Positions 50,848 to 60,340 of a DNA stretch of 64,000 nucleotides are shown piece after piece (the stretch's first letter is position 1; the number at the start of each line of letters is the position of its first letter). The stretch is taken from the NCBI GenBank assembly GCA_947627885.1, contig CANQXP010000005.1, positions 1 to 64,000 on the forward strand, in the 5' to 3' direction. The notes under the pieces are model-generated. The model was not told the origin of the DNA. It worked only from the letters and a program-made list of their open reading frames with translations, and ran no database searches. Both the position numbers and the translations under genes were made by a program. The stretch comes from an uncultured Rikenella sp. (GTDB lineage: Bacteria > Bacteroidota > Bacteroidia > Bacteroidales > Rikenellaceae).

Positions 50848-51621
50848 ATGGAAAACCCACTGGAGATCAACGCACAGAACGAGAACATGCGCCTCTGGAC
50901 GCAGGACCTCGTTAAGAAATACAAATCCCGCACCGTGGTGAACGAAGTCTCGATCGACGTCCAGCAAGGCGAGATCGTGGGACTGCTTGGGCCCAACGGA
51001 GCCGGGAAGACCACCACGTTCTACATGACCGTGGGCCTGATCAAGCCCAACGGCGGAAAAATCTTCCTCAACGACCTGGAGATCACCAAGGAACCCGTTT
51101 ACCGGCGGGCGCAGCTGGGCGTGGGGTACCTGGCACAGGAGGCTTCGGTGTTCCGGCGGCTCTCCGTCGAGGACAACATCAAAGCGGTGCTCCAGATGAC
51201 CGACTACTCCAAAGAGTACCAGCGCGAGCGGATCGAATACCTCATCAAAGAGTTTTCGCTGCAAAAGGTGCGCAAGAGCCTCGGACAGCAGCTTTCGGGG
51301 GGCGAGCGGCGACGAACCGAGATCGCCCGCGCCGTGGCCATCAACCCGAAGTTCATCCTGCTCGACGAGCCGTTCGCCGGGGTAGACCCGATCGCCGTGG
51401 CCGAGATCCAGTCGATCGTGGCGTCGCTCAAGGAGAAGAACATCGGGGTCATCATTACCGACCACAACGTGCACGAAACGCTCTCGATCACCGACCGCAC
51501 CTATATATTGGTGGAAGGCAAAGTGATCCGCACCGGGACGGCCGAGGAGCTGGCGGCCGACGAATTCGTGCGGCGCGTTTACCTTGGGCCGGACTTCGAA
51601 CTGCGGAAGGTCAAAAAATAA
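50848..51621 (+). CDS. lptB: LPS export ABC transporter ATP-binding protein
   Basis: GLLGPNGAGKTTTFYMTVGLI, LGQQLSGGERRRTEIARAVAINPKFILLDEPFAGVDPIAV. Confidence 0.95.
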   Translation: MENPLEINAQNENMRLWTQDLVKKYKSRTVVNEVSIDVQQGEIVGLLGPNGAGKTTTFYMTVGLIKPNGGKIFLNDLEITKEPVYRRAQLGVGYLAQEASVFRRLSVEDNIKAVLQMTDYSKEYQRERIEYLIKEFSLQKVRKSLGQQLSGGERRRTEIARAVAINPKFILLDEPFAGVDPIAVAEIQSIVASLKEKNIGVIITDHNVHETLSITDRTYILVEGKVIRTGTAEELAADEFVRRVYLGPDFELRKVKK

Positions 51622-51692
51622 TCCGGTCTTATCGGAATATCGTAACGATTTTTTTAGTTACTTCGGAGCGTAAAACCAAACTCACTTTCTTT

Positions 51693-52940
51693 ATGCTCCG
51701 AACTCTTTTTATCACCCTGCTCGCCGCCGCTTCCTGCGGCGTAACTTGTGCGACAGGCACCCAGAAATTCACCGTCACGGGTAAGATCAACGGTCTGCAA
51801 GCAGGCGACACCCTGCGCTTCGAGCGCATCATACTGCCCGGCTGGACGTACAAACCCGCATTCGACATTGTCGCCTCCGAACCGGGAATGTTCAGTTACA
51901 AAGGCACGCAGGAACACGACCAGTATTACCTCATGTCCTACTTTCCGAAGACCGGGGAGGCCAAACAGTGCGACCGCAGGGGCAAGACCCTGATCGTGAC
52001 CGACGGGGACAAGATCGGGATGACCGGAACGGCGGACGAAATCTACTACTGCACCCTGAGCGGCGGCATCTACGACGACCCGCTGCTGGCCCGATACCTT
52101 TACCTCGAAGACTCGACCGGCAGCGTGCGGGGCAGCTACATGCGGCTCGGTATGGAGGCGTTCCAGCGCAAAGACACGGCAACCGGCCTGGAATATGAAC
52201 GTAAGTTCAACCTTTTCTACGAGAACAATCCGGGCGTCGAGCGTACGAACGAAGCGCGCAATGCCTACAAAGAAGCCAATCCCCAAAGCTCCCTCTACCT
52301 GCTTATCGACCGGATATCGTCCCTCTCCTACACCCCGACGGAGGTGGCCAAGGCCGCTTACGATGCCTTCTCCCCGGAGCTGAAAGCCTCCTATTACGGT
52401 CAAATGTATGCCCGGCAGATGGCGAATATGGAACGGTTGGCCAAAGGACAGCCCGCGCCGGACTTCTCACTGGTGACCACCGAAGGGAAGACGGCCGCGC
52501 GCGACGACTACAAAGGCAGCTACCTGCTGATCTACCATTGGGGGATGTGCCCCGGCTCGATCTACATCGACGGGCAGGTACGGGAGCTGTACGGCAAGTA
52601 CAAAGGGAAAGGGTTGAAAATGCTGGGACTGACCGAGTCGGTCGCCACGATCCGGCAGGTTTACGAAGGGCTGCCCGCGGATAAGAAAACCGCCGGGCCG
52701 GGCGTGGACGACATCCGGCCGGTGCTGGCGGGGATGCTGGAACACCCGTGGACAGAAGTGGAACTCGAAACCGGACACCCCGCCAACAAAGCGATTATGG
52801 AGGCTTACAATTTCGCCGGATGGCCGTTTTTCGTGCTGATCGGCCCGGACGGCTCCATACAGGCCCGCGGCTTCACGGACGCCTTTTTCGAGGCGAAAGG
52901 CATACTGGACAAAGAGTTGGGCGGCGAAAAGGCCGAATAA
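51693..52940 (+). CDS. DUF4369-like N-domain plus AhpC/TSA thioredoxin-like domain protein
   Basis: FTVTGKINGLQAGDTLRFER...; C-terminal GQPAPDFSLVTTEGKTAARDDYKGSYLLIYHWGMCPGS. Confidence 0.75.
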   Translation: MLRTLFITLLAAASCGVTCATGTQKFTVTGKINGLQAGDTLRFERIILPGWTYKPAFDIVASEPGMFSYKGTQEHDQYYLMSYFPKTGEAKQCDRRGKTLIVTDGDKIGMTGTADEIYYCTLSGGIYDDPLLARYLYLEDSTGSVRGSYMRLGMEAFQRKDTATGLEYERKFNLFYENNPGVERTNEARNAYKEANPQSSLYLLIDRISSLSYTPTEVAKAAYDAFSPELKASYYGQMYARQMANMERLAKGQPAPDFSLVTTEGKTAARDDYKGSYLLIYHWGMCPGSIYIDGQVRELYGKYKGKGLKMLGLTESVATIRQVYEGLPADKKTAGPGVDDIRPVLAGMLEHPWTEVELETGHPANKAIMEAYNFAGWPFFVLIGPDGSIQARGFTDAFFEAKGILDKELGGEKAE

Positions 52941-53023
52941 TATCTGTAAAGCAAGCACCCTTTTTCAGCCCGGAGCCAGCGGTGCCGCCGGGCACTCCGG
53001 CCGGGCTGTAATTACCCTAAGTT

Positions 53024-53122
53024 GCAGCCGTTAACTTCGCTACGCTCATTTCCCTCCTCGCCACTCAGCCAAGCAAATTTTCTTGCTTTGCATTCGTTGG
53101 CAGCGTCGGGTCGCCGGGGGTG
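53024..53122. repeat. Intergenic repeat module, copy B (similar to 1294-1417)
   Basis: Shared segments with 1294-1417. Preceded at 53004-53018 by ggctgtaattaccct, the exact reverse complement of 59604-59618. Confidence 0.7.
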
Positions 53123-53294
53123 GTTGACCTTCGTGTTGCCGTTCCGGCTTACTCCTGGTGCTTCGGCCATTCAAGCACACTTGATGGCGCTCAGCTACTG
53201 TGTCGGTTCCTCGCGCTAACTCGCCAAAGCTCGCACGCCGGCTTTAGCCTCGTCACGCTGCTCGGTTCCGGGCTGACATCGAAAGATCGCAGCT

Positions 53295-53858
53295 TTACTC
53301 CAAATCCAGCCCATACTGCGCAAGCAGCCCTTCGAGGCCCTCGCGCGCGAACTTGGCGCCCCGCATCCGGTTGGATGCGGGGTCTATCGTATAGGCGAAC
53401 GCCGTGCGGAAATCGGCTTTCTCCAAATTGCAGCGTTCGAACAGCGTCCGCTCCAGGTCGCAGCCCGAAAAGTCGGCCCGCGTCAGGTCGCACTCCGAGA
53501 AAAAGCACTCCTTCATCACGCTGCCCGCAAAGACCGCCTTCGGCAATTTCTGCTCATGGAACGAACAGAAACTGAGGTGACATTGACGGAATGCCGCCGA
53601 GAAGCCGAACTTGCGGCAGAGGCCGAAATCGACGCCGCGCACCTCGCACTCTTCGAACACGACATCCCTCAGGCCAGTCTGCTCCATCTTGGCCATCACC
53701 ATCCGGCATTTTTCGAAAACACAGTCCGCGAAATCGAGATCCGAGAGGTCGGCCTCCGAGAAATCGCATTCCCGGAAGGTGCATTTTTCGAACTCCGTGG
53801 CGGCCAGCCCCTCCGCCCCGCAGATTTTGTGTAATACCTTGTCGTAAATCATCGCCAT
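53295..53858 (-). CDS. Pentapeptide-repeat protein
   Basis: Tandem A/C-[DN]-[LF]-x-x repeats: CTFRECDFSEADLSDLDFADCVFEKC...CDLTRADFSGCDLERTLFERCNLEKADF. Confidence 0.9.
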   Translation of the reverse strand: MAMIYDKVLHKICGAEGLAATEFEKCTFRECDFSEADLSDLDFADCVFEKCRMVMAKMEQTGLRDVVFEECEVRGVDFGLCRKFGFSAAFRQCHLSFCSFHEQKLPKAVFAGSVMKECFFSECDLTRADFSGCDLERTLFERCNLEKADFRTAFAYTIDPASNRMRGAKFAREGLEGLLAQYGLDLE

Positions 53859-53894
53859 CGGCGCCAAAAATAGCGGATTTTCGCAAAAATCCGT

Positions 53895-53902
53895 TACCTT
53901 TG
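53895..53902 (+). promoter_or_regulatory. Putative -7 element (TACCTTTG) of tig
   Basis: TAnnTTTG match 39 bp before the tig ATG. Confidence 0.5.
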
Positions 53903-53940
53903 CGGTTCTTAAAGCAAATAAAACAAACAAGATACTCTCA

Positions 53941-55257
53941 ATGAACGTAGTCAGAGAAAACCTCGAAAACCAGACCGCCCTGCTCCGGGTTACCGTGGGC
54001 GAGGCCGATTACAAGGAACAGGTCGACAAGCAGCTCAAGGATTATAAGCGCAAAGCCAACGTGCCGGGCTTCCGGCCGGGGATGGTGCCGATGGGCATCA
54101 TCAACAAGATGTACCGCAAGAGCGTGCTGGCCGACGCGGCTTACCGCAAGGCTACCGACGCGGCGTTCGAATACATCAAGGAGAACAACATCGAGACCGT
54201 GGGCGACCTGATGCCGTCGGACAAACAGGGCGAACTGGACTTCGACAACGGCACCGACTTCGAATTCGTGTTCGAGATCGGGCTGGCTCCGGAGGTCGAT
54301 CTGGCGCTGACCAAGAAGAACAGCGTCACCAAGTACGTTATCGAGCCGAACGACGACATGCGCAAAGGCTTCCGCAGCAACTACATGCGCCGTTTCGGGA
54401 AGCTGGTGGACGTGGACGCGGTGGCCGACGACGAGGCTCTGACCGGTACCCTGACGCAGGGCGACACCCAGATCGAGGACGCCTATGTGGGGCTGATCAG
54501 TATGGATGAGGCTGCGCGCAAACCGTTTATCGGGAAAAAGGTAGGGGACAGCGTCGAAGTGGATGTCAACGAAATTTACAAGACGCCGTCACAGCGGGCG
54601 TCTATCCTGGGCGTGAAAGAGGCCGAGTTGGAAGGGATGGACCCGAAGTACACTTTCACTATCACCCAGATCCGCAAGTTCGCCGAGCCGGAACTCAACG
54701 AAGAGTTCTTCAAGCTGGCTTTCCCGGCGGGGGATGTGACCACCGCCGAGCAGTTCGACGCCAAAATCGACGAGCAGGTGCGGGCTGAATTGGCGAAAGA
54801 AACAGATTTCAAGTTTACCGCCGACGTGCGCAAATACCTGTTGGAAAAGGCCGCTCTCACCTTGCCGGAAGAGTTCCTGAAAAACTGGCTCTACCAGGTG
54901 AACGAAGGCAAATTCTCGATGGAAGAGATCGAGAAGGAGTTCCCGCAATTCCTCGACATGATCCGCTGGGACCTGATCCGCCGCAAGGTGATGAAGGACA
55001 ACAACCTCGAAATCACGCAGGATGACGTGAAGGCCGAAGCCAAAGAAGTTGCGATGATGCAGTTCCAATACTACGGGATGCACACCGTGGCGGACGATAT
55101 GCTGGAGAACTTCGTGAACTCGATCCTCGGCAACAAGGAGGAGGTGCGCAAGATCTACGACAAGGTGGGCGAGCGCAAGGTGATCGGCGCCGTGGCCGAA
55201 CAGATCAAGGTCACCGAAAAGACCGTCACCCCGGAAGAGTTCCAGAAGCTCGTTTAA
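53941..55257 (+). CDS. tig: Trigger factor
   Basis: MNVVRENLENQTALLRVTVGEADYKEQVDKQLKDYKRKANVPGFRPGMVPMGIINKMYRKSVLAD. Confidence 0.92.
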   Translation: MNVVRENLENQTALLRVTVGEADYKEQVDKQLKDYKRKANVPGFRPGMVPMGIINKMYRKSVLADAAYRKATDAAFEYIKENNIETVGDLMPSDKQGELDFDNGTDFEFVFEIGLAPEVDLALTKKNSVTKYVIEPNDDMRKGFRSNYMRRFGKLVDVDAVADDEALTGTLTQGDTQIEDAYVGLISMDEAARKPFIGKKVGDSVEVDVNEIYKTPSQRASILGVKEAELEGMDPKYTFTITQIRKFAEPELNEEFFKLAFPAGDVTTAEQFDAKIDEQVRAELAKETDFKFTADVRKYLLEKAALTLPEEFLKNWLYQVNEGKFSMEEIEKEFPQFLDMIRWDLIRRKVMKDNNLEITQDDVKAEAKEVAMMQFQYYGMHTVADDMLENFVNSILGNKEEVRKIYDKVGERKVIGAVAEQIKVTEKTVTPEEFQKLV

Positions 55258-55546
55258 CTTGTTTAGGGTAGTTACAGCCCACAATCGGCAGGCCAGCAAA
55301 AGACGCAACGCGTCCGCCTGCCCGGCGTAAGGGCAGTACCCTCCGCTGCGCGCGTTGCTGACTCAGGAAAGACAGCGTAAAAGCCGACAGGCTTTTCGAT
55401 GGATTTCCGTCAGCGCGCAGCCAAAATACTTAGGGAATCGATTTTTACCGACCTATCCAACCCGCAAGGCGCATTTTGACAGCAAGATGCGCCTTGTTTC
55501 GTAAAAAAAGAGTATTTTTACCTCTTACAACATTTTACACCGACGA

Positions 55547-56227
55547 ATGGATTACAAAAAAGAGTTTGAACGGTACGCACGGCTTGGGCGGGGAATATCC
55601 GGCATGGCCATGCACCGCTACGGACAGATTACGGCAGAATATATATCGCCCACCATCATCGAAGAACGGCAGCTCAACGTCGCAACGATGGACGTCTTCT
55701 CGCGCCTGATGATGGACCGCATCATCTTCCTCGGCGTGCCGATCTACGACGACGCCGCCAACATCATCCAGGCGCAGATGCTCTTCCTCGAATCGACCGA
55801 CCCCAAGAGCGACATTCAGGTCTACCTCAACACGCCGGGCGGATCGGTGTCGGCCGGGCTGGGCATTTACGACACCATGCAGCTTATCTCGCCCGACGTG
55901 GCGACCACCTGCACCGGCATGGCCGCTTCGATGGGCGCCATCCTGCTGACGGCGGGAACCAAAGGGAAACGGTCGGCATTGCAGCACTCGCGCATCATGA
56001 TCCACCAGCCGCTGGGCGGGGTCGAAGGGCAGGCGAGCGACATTGAAATTACCGCGCGGCAAATACTCAAGACCAAAGAGGAGCTTTACTCGATATTGGC
56101 GGACCACAGCGGCGTAGACGTGAAGAAAATCGAACAGGACGCCGACCGCGACTTCTGGATGACCTCCAAAGAGGCGGCCGACTACGGGCTGATCGACGGG
56201 GTGCTGACCAAACGGGAAGGGATTTAA
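55547..56227 (+). CDS. clpP: ATP-dependent Clp protease proteolytic subunit
   Basis: RIIFLGVPIYDDAANIIQAQMLFLES, NTPGGSVSAGLGIYDTMQ, CTGMAASMGAILLTAG, RIMIHQPLGG. Confidence 0.97.
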   Translation: MDYKKEFERYARLGRGISGMAMHRYGQITAEYISPTIIEERQLNVATMDVFSRLMMDRIIFLGVPIYDDAANIIQAQMLFLESTDPKSDIQVYLNTPGGSVSAGLGIYDTMQLISPDVATTCTGMAASMGAILLTAGTKGKRSALQHSRIMIHQPLGGVEGQASDIEITARQILKTKEELYSILADHSGVDVKKIEQDADRDFWMTSKEAADYGLIDGVLTKREGI

Positions 56228-56242
56228 GCGAGCACAAGTTTT

Positions 56243-57508
56243 ATGGCAGACAACAATAACAAAGGAAAGACGCACGAGCACTGCTCGTTCTGCGGGGCGC
56301 CGGCCACGCAGGTGGGGATGATCATCCACGGACAGGAGGCCAATATCTGCGACAACTGCGCCGAGCGGGCCGCGGAAATCGTGCGCGAAGAGATGGAGAA
56401 CCGCACCAGGAACGAGGCGGCATCGACGATCGGGGAGGCGATGGCGCTCTACACGCCGCAATCGATCAAAGAGTTTTTGGATCAGTACGTGATCGGGCAG
56501 GAGCGGGCCAAGAAATACATCTCGGTGGCGGTTTACAACCACTACAAACGGCTGATGCACAGCCTGTCGAACCCAACGGCCAAAGAGGATGACGTCGATA
56601 TCGAGCTGGACAAATCGAACATCCTGCTGGTCGGCGAAACCGGAACGGGGAAGACCTTGATTGCGCGGACGATTGCGCGGTTGCTGAATGTGCCGTTCGC
56701 CATCGTGGACGCCACGGCGCTGACCGAGGCGGGGTATGTAGGCGAGGATGTCGAAAGCATCCTTTCGCGGCTGTTGCAGGCCGCGGACTACGACGTGGCG
56801 GCGGCCGAGCGCGGGATCGTCTTTATCGACGAGGTGGATAAAATTGCCCGTAAGAGCGACAATCCGTCCATTACGCGCGACGTGTCGGGCGAGGGGGTGC
56901 AACAAGCGTTGCTCAAGATACTCGAAGGGACGGTAGTGAACGTGCCGCCGCAGGGAGGGCGCAAGCATCCCGACCAGAAGTATATCCAGGTGAACACCAA
57001 GAATATCCTGTTCGTGGCGGGCGGCGCGTTCGACGGTGTGCAGAAGAAGATCGCACAGCGGCTCAATACGCGGGTCGTGGGGTATGGGCAGCAACAGAAG
57101 ATCGCGGAGGTGGATCGCGAGAACCTGTTGCAGTACATTACGCCGAAAGACCTGCGGAGCTTCGGGCTGATCCCGGAGCTGATCGGGCGGCTGCCGGTGC
57201 TGACCTATCTGGAACCGCTGGGACGCGAGGCGCTGCGGCGCATCCTGACCGAGCCGAAGAACGCGATCGTGAAGCAATACGTGCGGCTGTTCGAGCTGGA
57301 CGGCGTGAAGCTGACCTTCGACGACGACGTGCTGGATTACATTGTGGACAAAGCGATCGAGTACAAGCTGGGCGCGCGCGGACTGCGCTCGATCTGCGAG
57401 GCGATCATGATGGACGCGATGTTCGAGGTGCCGGCATCCAAACGCAAGACGTTCCGCGTGAAACTGGACTACGCCAAAGCGCGGGTGGAAGCCATGCAAG
57501 TGGCCTAA
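56243..57508 (+). CDS. clpX: ATP-dependent Clp protease ATP-binding subunit ClpX
   Basis: Zn finger [10 protein letters not shown]...[51 protein letters not shown]. Confidence 0.98.
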   Translation: MADNNNKGKTHEHCSFCGAPATQVGMIIHGQEANICDNCAERAAEIVREEMENRTRNEAASTIGEAMALYTPQSIKEFLDQYVIGQERAKKYISVAVYNHYKRLMHSLSNPTAKEDDVDIELDKSNILLVGETGTGKTLIARTIARLLNVPFAIVDATALTEAGYVGEDVESILSRLLQAADYDVAAAERGIVFIDEVDKIARKSDNPSITRDVSGEGVQQALLKILEGTVVNVPPQGGRKHPDQKYIQVNTKNILFVAGGAFDGVQKKIAQRLNTRVVGYGQQQKIAEVDRENLLQYITPKDLRSFGLIPELIGRLPVLTYLEPLGREALRRILTEPKNAIVKQYVRLFELDGVKLTFDDDVLDYIVDKAIEYKLGARGLRSICEAIMMDAMFEVPASKRKTFRVKLDYAKARVEAMQVA

Positions 57509-57530
57509 TTGACGATCATTTAAATAAATC

Positions 57531-57853
57531 GTTCGTTTTACTTACGATCAAGCGATGCGTAGCATCGCAAGCTCGCCGCAAGCACGCGGCCCCGCGCGGG
57601 AGCGCAGTCGAGAACCGTTTGCAGGCGGATTTGCCTCCCTTACCTTGAAACTGCGCGCCTTGGAAAATCTTGTTCAAAAGCGTGGATCGCTTTTGAACGA
57701 TTTTCCTGTTAAGGCGTGGCGCGTACCCGTTGTGTGTTTTGTCTGCATTCGGGTCGTCTTAGGTTTGAGGGGACTGCCCTGCGCGGGCGGCGTCCGGGTG
57801 GCCCCGGCGGGACTTGCAAAACTTCGTTTTGCCGGATCGTAAGTAAAATGAAC
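57531..57853. repeat. Intergenic element E2 bounded by 19-bp inverted repeats
   Basis: gttcgttttacttacgatc (57531-57549) versus reverse complement of 57835-57853 gttcattttacttacgatc, 18/19; internal hairpins, including 57662-57706. Confidence 0.8.
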
Positions 57854-57868
57854 CATAAATTGACAGTA

Positions 57869-59221
57869 ATGGAACTGAACCGACTGACAGCCATTTCGCC
57901 CGTCGACGGCCGCTACCGCGGCAAAGTCGACCGGTTGGGCGACTACTTTTCCGAATACGCCCTGATCCGCTATCGCGTACAGGTCGAAATAGAATACTTC
58001 ATCGCCCTGTGCGAACTGCCCTTGCCGCAGCTCGCCGGGTTCGACAAAGGGCATTACGCCTCTTTGCGGGATATCTATCGAAACTTCAGCATCAGCGATG
58101 CCGAGCGCGTGAAGGAGATCGAGCAGACGACGAATCACGACGTCAAAGCCGTCGAATACTTTATTAAAGAGAAGATGGACGCGCTGAAGCTCGGCGACGA
58201 GCGGGAATTCGTCCACTTCGGGCTCACCTCGCAGGACATCAACAACACCGCGACCCCATACAGCCTCAAGGCGGCGACCGACGAAGTCTATTACCCGGCC
58301 ATAGACGAACTCGTCGGCAAACTCGGAGAGCTGGCCGACGAATGGGGCGCCGTGCCGCTGCTGGCGCACACCCACGGACAGCCCGCGTCGCCCACGGTCT
58401 TAGGAAAAGAGATCCGCATCTTCGTGGAGCGGCTCGGCAAACAGATCGCACAGTTGAAAGCCATCCCCTGCCCCGCCAAATTCGGTGGCGCGACGGGAAA
58501 CTTCAACGCCCATTCCGTGGCCTATCCCGAGATCGACTGGGTGGCCTTCGCCAATAACTTCGTGAACAACACACTCGGGCTGGAACGCTCGCAGTACACC
58601 ACCCAGATCGAGCACTACGACAACATCGCGGCGATCTTCGACGCCTTTAAGCGCATCAACACCATCCTGATCGACCTCTCGCGCGACATGTGGACTTACA
58701 TCTCGATGGAGTATTTCAAACAGAAGATCAAAGCCGGTGAGGTAGGCTCTTCGGCCATGCCGCACAAGGTGAACCCGATCGATTTCGAGAACGCCGAAGG
58801 AAATTTGGGGATGGCCAACGCCATTTTCGAACATTTGGCAGCAAAATTGCCGGTATCCCGGTTGCAGCGTGACCTGACCGACTCCACCGTGCTGCGGAAC
58901 ATCGGCGTGCCTATCGCGCACACCATGATCGCCATCAGCTCCCTGATGAAGGGGCTGGGCAAGCTGATCATCAACCTGGACGCGATCAACGCCGACCTCG
59001 ACCGTAACTGGGCCGTGGTCGCCGAAGGGATACAGACCATCCTGCGGCGCGAGAAATACCCTAACCCGTATGAGGCGCTGAAGGCATTGACCCGCACCAA
59101 TAAGGGAATTACGCAGGCGGATATCGCAGCGTTCATCGACGGGCTGGACGTAAGCGATTCGGTGAAGGCGGAACTGAGGGCATTGACGCCGCACACCTAC
59201 ATCGGTCTTTTTTCCATGTAA
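57869..59221 (+). CDS. purB: Adenylosuccinate lyase
   Basis: MELNRLTAISPVDGRYRGKVDRLGDYFSEYALIRYRVQVEIEYF; SSAMPHKVNPIDFENAEGNL. An alternative ATG at 57848 is in frame. Confidence 0.95.
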   Translation: MELNRLTAISPVDGRYRGKVDRLGDYFSEYALIRYRVQVEIEYFIALCELPLPQLAGFDKGHYASLRDIYRNFSISDAERVKEIEQTTNHDVKAVEYFIKEKMDALKLGDEREFVHFGLTSQDINNTATPYSLKAATDEVYYPAIDELVGKLGELADEWGAVPLLAHTHGQPASPTVLGKEIRIFVERLGKQIAQLKAIPCPAKFGGATGNFNAHSVAYPEIDWVAFANNFVNNTLGLERSQYTTQIEHYDNIAAIFDAFKRINTILIDLSRDMWTYISMEYFKQKIKAGEVGSSAMPHKVNPIDFENAEGNLGMANAIFEHLAAKLPVSRLQRDLTDSTVLRNIGVPIAHTMIAISSLMKGLGKLIINLDAINADLDRNWAVVAEGIQTILRREKYPNPYEALKALTRTNKGITQADIAAFIDGLDVSDSVKAELRALTPHTYIGLFSM

Positions 59222-59256
59222 CCTATTTATAAACAAACCATTAAAACATTACCACT

Positions 59257-59421
59257 ATGGACAGCTACAAATGCGACGTATGCGACTGGGTCTATAACCC
59301 CGAAGAAGGGTATCCCGAAGGCGGGATCGCTCCGGGCACTCCGTTCGAAGACCTGCCGGACGATTTCGAATGCCCGCTCTGCGGCGTCGGCAAAGACATG
59401 TTCAGCAAAGTCGAAAAATAA
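59257..59421 (+). CDS. Rubredoxin
   Basis: [54 protein letters not shown] with two CxxC pairs; below the ORF-track length cutoff. Confidence 0.95.
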   Translation: MDSYKCDVCDWVYNPEEGYPEGGIAPGTPFEDLPDDFECPLCGVGKDMFSKVEK

Positions 59422-59719
59422 CCGATCTTTTATTTGTACGTACCCGCAGAGAACTGCCGCTTTTTGAAAAAAGCGGCACCAAAAACTTTTGAGTCAGCTG
59501 CGCTACTCCTTAGGCTCCGCAATCACCCGCTTTGGGTCGGGGAAATAGCCCGCTGTCAGGTGCGCAAAATATTTAGCGGGCTATTTCTCCCGGCCCAAAA
59601 GCAAGGGTAATTACAGCCAAAGCATCCCAGCGGGATGCGCTCGGAAGTTTCTTTGGTTCTTTCTGTTCACAGAAAGAACAGTACCCTCCGGCACCTTGCA
59701 AAATAAAAGATCAATTATT
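59417..59719. repeat. Intergenic element E3 bounded by 19-bp inverted repeats
   Basis: aataaccgatcttttattt (59417-59435) versus reverse complement of 59701-59719 aataattgatcttttattt, 17/19; internal hairpins shared with E4. Confidence 0.75.
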
Positions 59720-59852
59720 CCGGTATGCTTTTCCCCTTCTTGTGACCCCAGCGGGCCGAAGAAGGGGATATTTATCGTCACCCGCGGGAGAACGTACTAA
59801 AAATATACAGCCCGGCGTTATCTTTACAGGATAATTTTAAGAAAACCATCCC

Positions 59853-60209
59853 ATGGAGACATTCCTGACCGTCATACTCTTCATCTTCGTCGGCTTCTGG
59901 CTGCTCGGCCTCGTCGGGCGGTGGATGCTGCGTTGGTGGATCGCCAGGAAACAGCGTGAATTTCAGCAGCAGTTCGGCGGCGACGGCACATCGGCTGGCG
60001 GCAGCTTCGGGAGAGGCTCGTTCCGCGGCTTCTACGCCAACTTCGGCAAGGCGGCCGCCGACAACCGCAAAAAGAAAAAGGAGGGCGAAGTGACCGTCAC
60101 CCGCACCACACGGCGCAGCGAATACCAAGTCGGCAAAGGGGTCGGCGAGTATGTCGAATACGAAGAGGTCGAGACCACCCGTACCAACCTTTCCGGCGAC
60201 CCGGAATAG
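59853..60209 (+). CDS. DUF4834-like small membrane protein
   Basis: METFLTVILFIFVGFWLLGLVGRWMLRWWIARKQREFQQQFG; Lys-rich C-terminal half. Confidence 0.6.
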   Translation: METFLTVILFIFVGFWLLGLVGRWMLRWWIARKQREFQQQFGGDGTSAGGSFGRGSFRGFYANFGKAAADNRKKKKEGEVTVTRTTRRSEYQVGKGVGEYVEYEEVETTRTNLSGDPE

Positions 60210-60300
60210 CCGGCGGAGAAAGAGGTGTTCCATATCCCGTAAAGAATGATCCAAAACCGCGCTTCGGAACTCCGGAGCGCGGTTTTTTCGTGAAAATCAC

Positions 60301-60308
60301 TACTTTTG
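60301..60308 (+). promoter_or_regulatory. Putative -7 element (TACTTTTG)
   Basis: TAnnTTTG match 33 bp before the 60341 ATG. Confidence 0.5.
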
Positions 60309-60340
60309 CCTGTTCCTGACAAAATACCAACCGACAGAAT

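Noticed and set aside
55535-57499. 654-aa minus-strand ORF spanning clpP/clpX antisense
   Set aside because: Shadow ORF over two clear CDS; low-complexity Arg/His/Val-rich translation without domain features.
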